From Isoetes taiwanensis (taxonomy: Eukaryota > Streptophyta > Lycopodiopsida > Isoetales > Isoetaceae): a DNA stretch of 64,000 nucleotides. Made by a program: the position numbers and the translations under genes. The DNA lies in NCBI GenBank assembly GCA_021234155.1, contig JAJEKV010000013.1:20854521-20918520 (forward strand), read 5' to 3'. The first letter of the stretch is position 1; every line of letters starts with the position of its first letter. Shown in pieces: positions 57,701 to 64,000 of the stretch. The notes under the pieces are model-generated. The model was not told where the DNA came from. It was given only the letters and a program-made list of their open reading frames with translations, and searched no databases.

Positions 57701-59650
57701 TAGAGCCCCTCAGAAATATTGAACGCCCACTAAAGCGAGAGGCCATCCGGACAGGGAAAATGCCCAAAAGAACTTTGACTCTCCAAGCTTTGAAGTCCAC
57801 CAAGGAAAGGAGAGGCTTGAGGAAATGGCTTCAAAGGATAAACCAAAGCCCAAGGTGGTAAGGTGAAAGAAGGGAAGACTTTCCAATAGGCCCCTAAATG
57901 CTCTAAAAGCTGGACAAGCAAATGCGACCCACAAGACCTGCGGTGTGTGCCCAAAAAGAATTCTTCAATGATTGAGATTAAGACCTTGCTATGAAACCAT
58001 AAGTCCATAATCCCGAGGCCACTTTGACCCTTTGCTCGGCCTCAGGGCCACCCTAGACTTTGAAGGAGGAGCTAGCCACGCAAAAAGTGACATAAACATG
58101 AGTATTTAACTTAGCCACCAAACATGAGTATTAATGGGACGGACTTAGCCACACAAACATGAGTATTAATAAGGACGGACTTAAGACACCGTATATGCCC
58201 AACCATTGAAAGTAAAGCGCCTCGCCCGGGCGAGGGTGCCCTGAATGCAAGTGTCCATAGGTAGGTTTTTGAACACATGGTGGAGGAGGGGTGTTCAAGG
58301 CCACATGGCCCGCACGCCGCGCCAAAGAAACATCCAGCGCAAGGAGCTGGCGTAGTTCGGTCGAGGTTACAGCTCAGAGGCCTCTAGAAGAAGGAAGGCG
58401 TCATCAGTAAGCTTGCACCAATCTGGGGAACCATCACCATATTTCAAACCTTGCATGGCCAGAGTCATCCGTAACACATTGAAGAAGGCGCGGGGAGGCC
58501 CTCGCCCTTGAATGAACAGGAAAAGGCGCCAAGGGGGATCCTTGCCTAATACCTCTCCCGGATAGGGAAACCAGAAGATGGTTCACCTTTGAGTATTGCT
58601 TCTTTAGCTAACTTTCAATAGCTTCTATATTGTATCACTAAAAGAAGGTCCGAAGCCTAGTTGCTTATGATACACAACAAAAAGGACCAAAAACGCTTAT
58701 CTTATGCTTTTGGCAAAGTCAAGTTTCAAATACACTACCTGTTAAGTCCACCTTGCCCGGTTTATACCTTCATATGTCATTGCGACACATCGCCAAGAAT
58801 ATGGCGTCCCGGGTAAAAAACCAAACTATTCTTGATGGATAGTTTCCTAGGTGTCAACTTCAATCTTTGCGAGACATGCCTTTTGCTATGGTCTTGTAGG
58901 CAACCCGATAATAAGGTAATGGGCGCTTAGTCTAAGATAGCCCCGAAGCTCCTTGACCTTCGGAATTAAAGTGATGATGCCGATGTTTAAGATCTTATCC
59001 AACTGATAGATCAGAAAGCATATCCATATGCTTGCCAAAATAATCCGATGACCCCCAAGAGACCTTGGAGGAATTCCATCAAAATACCATCCATTCCCTT
59101 ATTACTTATCAAATGCCATGAGGGAGACATCTTTTATGAGATCTTGAAGTGTGAAAGGAGCTTTAAGTTTCAAGTTTCGAGGCGTAGAATAGAAGAAGTT
59201 TTCGATAGCACAATGTCTTGCACCTCATCATCAAAATGGAAGTGTTTTAATTGCAAAAGATAGAGGTAAATTCATTTGAGAGGAAATGCTTCCCTGTTCT
59301 TGAGTGGATATTATCATATTGGAGAGAAGTAAGAGCATCATTTTGGCGCTCAAATGAGCTGCCCCAAAAGAATGCCGTTGAATACCTATCTCCACCCTTG
59401 AGCCAAGAGAATCTGTTTGAGGGCTTGGCGGCTCTTACATCTTGTTCTTCTAACTATTGGAAGTACCGACGAAGTTACGCTTCTTGCACACAATGGAGTC
59501 CCTCGTCCTTAGCAAAACTTTAACTCGTCATATGTTTGGCTCAACAAGGCTCCTTCTTTGTTGGATATGTCGACGCGACCCCGACTTTGCAAAAGCTTTG
59601 ACATTGGCAAGAACATAAACTAGAGTGCTCATGGGACTTCGCGGAAGGTA
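57701..59650 (-). pseudogene. Degenerate LINE (non-LTR retrotransposon) RT
   Basis: Read on the minus strand, about 59110-59030 gives SNKGMDGILMEFLQG, the early RT motif of L1-type ORF2 (GxDGxxxEF). About 58990-58935 gives ILNIGIITLIPKVKEL, the ITLIPK motif. About 58880-58800 gives the KTIAKxLSRRLK and FxPGRHI region in shifted frames, and about 58730 gives KLDFAK of the catalytic-Asp motif. Upstream, 59480-59250 resembles the linker before RT. Stops and frameshifts are frequent, so it is dead. Endonuclease domain and element ends were not identified; 57701-58330 may be the 3' part. Confidence 0.65.
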
Positions 59651-61340
59651 GGTGAAGCTCTCGGACACCTTTGACTATAGGAAGTCTTCATCTTTCAAAT
59701 GATGATGAAATTGAGCTTGAAAGCATCTTTCCACGAGTGTGACAAGAGATCACTTGTGCCTAATGATGCGGGATGTTGATCAAATATTGTTTAGAGTACA
59801 AAATTGTTATGAAAGTCACAGAGGCCGGTGTTGGCATGTGGCGGCGTGTATGTTGGTAGCACTATCATGTCTAGTATGGTACATCAACTCCCTTTAAGCC
59901 ATTGGTCGGTGAAGCCTTCATCACGGAATCTCAAGAAACCACTCCAAGCGAAGCTTATCATTTGTTCTTTTCACGATCTGAAACTATCTACGCAACCAAC
60001 TGAGCTGTTGGTGTGTCCTCAATATATTGAAATCCCGAAAGCGACAATGTCCCTCCATTTTCTTCATCTTGTCCCTCAATGAGGTCCTACGAGTCTGTAG
60101 AGACAGTAGAAGTAGACATTAACAATTAGCACTTGCCCCATTCATATGGAAATTTCGCCGCTTATTCGTGATACCTTACCCAATATCCTTAGTCGTAAAG
60201 ACCACCTAGTATCCAAAAACTTCTGAAATAAAGAAATACCTCCGCGGGGACTTGCCATAAATGCTCATGGCAGACATGTGATGACCCGCCGATGTTTAAT
60301 AATAAAACTCCTCTGAGAACCTCTGTGACAATACTCTTTCGCGGACAAGATCTATGGAGCCCGGACTCCTAACTACCCATGTGCCTTTAGCCCTCTTTGT
60401 GGAGAGGACTTAAGGCTCACGCCACATTCAACTTAGAACATTCCATTTCAATGATAGTGGAATCAGCGCACCTTCTTTCCTTCTTCTCTTTGAAGCTACG
60501 CGCTTGATTCGCGGCATCATAGACAACCATATATAACTAAATGCATCCGCGACATCTTCATCAAGTGAATTGTCGAAGCGAGATCAGAACAATCTGTAAC
60601 ATCTCATCAAATGGGTAATGGAAGGCTGGAAGCTTTGAACACATTAGTTTTCTGTCCACTCATCGTGCTTAAGTTCTGAAAATAATTGAAGTTAGCAATA
60701 AGTTCTAAATAAATGAAGTTTTCAAATTTGTTATGTAACAAAATAAAAAGGCAATACTAGAGCAAGAGATCTATGTTAATCAAATCTTGTAAGCTCTTGG
60801 TTGAAATGTTCTAAGAATCGATAATAATCAAATTTTAATTTAAAATCTATGTTAATTAGTGTCTCTGAAACACTTAGTAGTGTAAAGATTTGGTCCTCTT
60901 GGAGCCTTCAAGTTTCTAGATTTGAAGTTAGTTATATTTAATAACTTGACTTATAAGCGATATTGTTTCTTATTTGTCACCACATGCACATTTTAACTTT
61001 GAAAGCTTTGTCGAATTTTGATAAATGAAGCCTTGTTTTTTGGTAGTTAATCTCATGTTTTGTCCATAATAAGTCTCCATCGCATTTCTTTGTCTTAAGA
61101 ATTGGAATGGTCCTTAAGATAGTCTTAATGTTTTCTTAGTTACTTGCATGGTGACTTTGTAAATGACGAAGGCGCTTTAGAATATCTGTATCTACATCAA
61201 GAGCATTAAGTGCGTCCACATATGATGGGCACCTTACAACACAATACAAAATTCCCTTAAGACTTTACTGCTCGCAGACAATGGTATTCATTTTCTCCGT
61301 CGTTTTAAGATTCACGGTTGCTATCATCAAAATACAGGCT
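59651..61340. other. Intergenic, possible 5' part of the LINE
   Basis: 59651-60600 has a base composition like the LINE fragment and could be its upstream part, but I could not read an endonuclease. The rest is AT-rich with no gene recognised. Confidence 0.35.
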
Positions 61341-61376
61341 TGGAAAGGGAGGAGGGAGGGAGGGAGGGGAGATGGG
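61341..61376 (+). repeat. G-rich (GGGA)n tract, potential G-quadruplex
   Basis: At least five runs of three or four G separated by single A or short spacers on the plus strand. Confidence 0.8.
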
Positions 61377-61874
61377 CGAAGTGAAATGTGTGTTGGTCTT
61401 GTCAGGACCACGAGGTCTATAAGAGCGAAAAACAAAAATTGTCCACAATTGGTGGGCTCCAAAGGTGTTCTCAAATCAATTATTCCTCAAAGCACCCACT
61501 TTAAATTGTCCATTGGCAACCCGATGAGTTTCAGATGCATTTCACTGAGTGAATTTGTTAAATTGTGGGAGTTTATAATACATTCCTTTGTTACATGTTT
61601 TCTAACAGTTCTTCATAAATCGGTTCAGTTCATGATAAAGGCCACTAGATCCTCATTGCCCGGTTGTTGCAAGCCATTTGTCTCCTCTAGAACTAAGAAA
61701 ATGAAACAAAGAAAAATCAAGAGGTAGTGAGTCCAATTTTTAACTGTTGCTATTGAGATCCATTCTAAAGCAGCTAGTGCATCAAATTGCAATCCCAGAA
61801 GATGAGAAAAAGAGATCAGCATAGAAGACGAAAATTACAGAAAGTATTATCTTTTTGAAACAAATGGACGCGGG

Positions 61875-61968
61875 NNNNNNNNNNNNNNNNNNNNNNNNNN
61901 NNNNNNNNNNNNNNNNNNNNNNNNNNNNNNNNNNNNNNNNNNNNNNNNNNNNNNNNNNNNNNNNNNNN
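61875..61968. other. Assembly gap, 94 N
   Basis: A run of undetermined bases. The sequence right of it (from about 61975) immediately matches 6486 onward, so this gap may join a duplicated or redundant contig. Confidence 0.99.
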
Positions 61969-61974
61969 CGCGCC

Positions 61975-64000
61975 CAACCTGCCCTCTTGGATTTGGTTAT
62001 TACTTCGCATGTCCATGCCCAGTGTCTAGTACGGACCCATTCTTAAAATTCATCTGTTAACCTAATCTCTTACAAGGGAACAAATGCTGACAAATTGATG
62101 CCACCTTGTGCAACAAATATATAAATGCTATCCATTGAAGAGGCTAGGATGCAAATTTGGAATCAGATAATCTTTAGCTAGTCATTTAGATGGTTGGGAT
62201 GAGGTATGGTAAAAGATTTTGAACAATGAAGCCAGTTGATGAGGAGAGTGCTGTAGCTGCTTCTATTTTGTCTAGCAAATTTGTGTAGTTCGAAAGGAGG
62301 AATTTCTTTTGCATCTATGTTAAAGAAATACTTGTCATCAGCTGAGGAGCCATGAGGAAACAGGATGTACTGCAGAGGAGTGAATTATTAACACTACATA
62401 GAAGGGTCAATGCCTGAATTGGACAAAGAAAGATTTCGAAGCTCATTGATGGTGAAAATAGACAGAAATGAAATGGCAAAAGAGTTTCTTGTTGAAGGTC
62501 TGCAACCCTAAAGAATGTATGATCAATGGAACCTTTAGCTTTCATATGATACATATTCTCTTCCATTTATTCGATTTCAAAGCTTTATTGGGGTGCCCGA
62601 CGGTTTACTTCTGTTAAATAAATAAGTTAAATGGATGTGCTAAGTGTGATTTCGACTGAAATGTTACAGACATAGCTTAAAGTTTATTATATGGCAGGGT
62701 TACAAGTGGCAGATCCAATCTTCTTTTCGCGGCTTTTTCAGAGGGGCAGAGAGCAGTAATGGAGGGCATAATTCCAAGCATTTCTGAAACAAATACCTTT
62801 AACAGGCTTTATGCGCTAACGGGATTGTTAACAAATCTCGCTATGTTAAATGTTAATTTAACTAAACTTCAACCGTTCATGCGTGTACAGAAGGAGGAGA
62901 TCGGATCACGCCATGAAACTGACGGGCGCAAGCTTGTTCTTACAACCTCAAGAGCATCAGGGGACCCGATCCTTCTTGCTAGTGCCTCGATGAGCCTATT
63001 TTGGGTATTTTCAAAGAGGCCCTGCTAAGGAGTTTATTTTTTTCGTGGAAGGACACTGCTAAGCTGCCATTCTATCTCCCAGCCAGTCTGTGTGGAGCAG
63101 GGATGGTGAGGTGACTGGAATCCTTCGCATAAAATTTGCTTGTCCTGAATTTTGACATGCACTGAATCTGTGCCAATTGAAACGTGTTTTAAATCTCTGG
63201 TCTGGGTTCTGATGGCTGCTTAATGGGCCAGAATACATGGTACACTGCTACAACAGGGGTGGTCTATAAATTTGGGTTTTACTGATAGACATTATCCTCA
63301 TGGAGGCATTTTCTGTAATAAACAAGGTACGTGTGAGCAAACCCAGCATACAAATTTATTTTATGCATAAGATTACTTTACCTGTGAGCCCACTGACCAG
63401 ATTGAAAAGTGAAACCAACTGCTTTCTATATTTTTCAAGCTTAAGCCATGGAGGTGTCTGAGAAAATTATCTAAGAATAGGAGAGGCCAAAATGACCTTG
63501 CATACTAATTTGCAAATACTAAATTGTATCAAGACCACATAAGTTTTGATCCCATGGTGGCAATGCAGCTTCCTCTTCTTAGATGTTCCACATTTGTCTC
63601 TTGATAAAATTTGGTACTCCATTGGTCCTGCCAACTTTTTGAGTTGTATGCAGGAATGCACCGAAGAAGTTCCAAAAAAAGACGCCTACCTATACCTTCA
63701 GCCATGGTGATACATTATGCCAGTTTTGCCTAACCCATCATTAATCATGAATCTGGAGTCAGTTTCAAAGCAACTATTCACCAGGGTCAATGTTTCAATT
63801 TGAGATTGCTAACAGTATCTCTAGCTGTCCCTCAGCTGACTCCATGATGTTTGATACTTTGAATAGTTTTGTCTGAGGCGTTGTTATCCGGGGCTAATCT
63901 TTTTACTGCCCAAAGCTGAATTTAGAATTAAATCTACCAAAGTCATGAAATGCCCCAAACAAACTGGGCGTCATTAAGACCAGGGCTTCCTACCAGCATT
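61975..64000 (+). repeat. Duplicate of 6486-8525 (YKT6 5' region)
   Basis: Collinear with 6486-8525, including the upstream region, exons 1 and 2 and most of intron 2, with many 1-4 base indels and substitutions. It runs off the window end. Confidence 0.93.
62913..64000 (+). pseudogene. YKT6 copy 3, 5' part, frame broken
   Basis: Exon 1 starts at the ATG at 62913 (MKLTG...) but shifts frame within ten codons, where the intact gene has ACGGCGCTGC. Exon 2 (about 63231-63327) acquires a TAA early. Intron 2 then matches copy 2 to the window end, so exons 3-6, if present, are outside. Many lesions fall at CTG/CAG sites, so poor consensus of a real second gene or haplotype is possible. Confidence 0.75.

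Noticed and set aside
59048-59523. Plus-strand frames of 71-90 codons
   Set aside because: Antisense to the LINE reverse transcriptase reading on the minus strand.

Overview
The window looks like nuclear DNA of a land plant. It carries intron-rich housekeeping genes (the R-SNARE YKT6 and the splicing factor RBM25), a reverse-transcriptase-domain gene that resembles the nuclear-encoded organellar group II intron maturases (a gene class I know from land plants), and a dense load of retrotransposon debris including a chromovirus. A seed-free plant such as a fern is possible, but the sequence does not prove it. No complete RNA gene or CRISPR array was seen. 

Layout. 1-4450: a decayed YKT6 copy split by a young non-autonomous LTR element with a perfect 5-bp target duplication (TSD). 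4451-9752: intergenic DNA, then the one intact YKT6 gene (six exons, 198 codons). 9753-14450: a minus-strand gene for an HUH-type Rep endonuclease-like protein (HLH and YxxK motifs), then a TIR element. 14450-19900: intergenic DNA with an (AAC)n tract and a TRIM-like composite whose outer LTRs are inverted yet share a 5-bp TSD. 19914-22193: maturase-like gene with an altered RT active site. 23894-31427: a 7.5-kb mosaic repeat ('unit A', copy 1). 32539-38319: degenerate Ty3/gypsy chromovirus whose 3' LTR is interrupted by a second copy of unit A (38316-45830). A second 506-bp piece of the chromovirus 3' end follows, then a 1.4-kb LTR (to 47514). 48516-48833: MITE. 50787-55318: RBM25 with RRM, RE/RD-rich and PWI regions but several frameshifts. 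57400-59650: tandem repeats and a degenerate minus-strand LINE. 61875-61968: assembly gap. 61975-64000: third YKT6 copy running off the end. 

Caution and main interest. Duplicated segments differ mostly by small changes at CTG/CAG and CG sites, which suggests methylation-linked base-calling error, so some 'pseudogene' lesions may be artefacts. The strongest candidate for an unusual system is the HUH Rep gene at 11.6-13.0 kb. It has rolling-circle-type motifs, no helicase domain that I can see, and could belong to a Rep-only eukaryotic transposon group. Unit A and its 506-bp flanking duplication, and the inverted-LTR TRIM composite, are the next most unusual structures.
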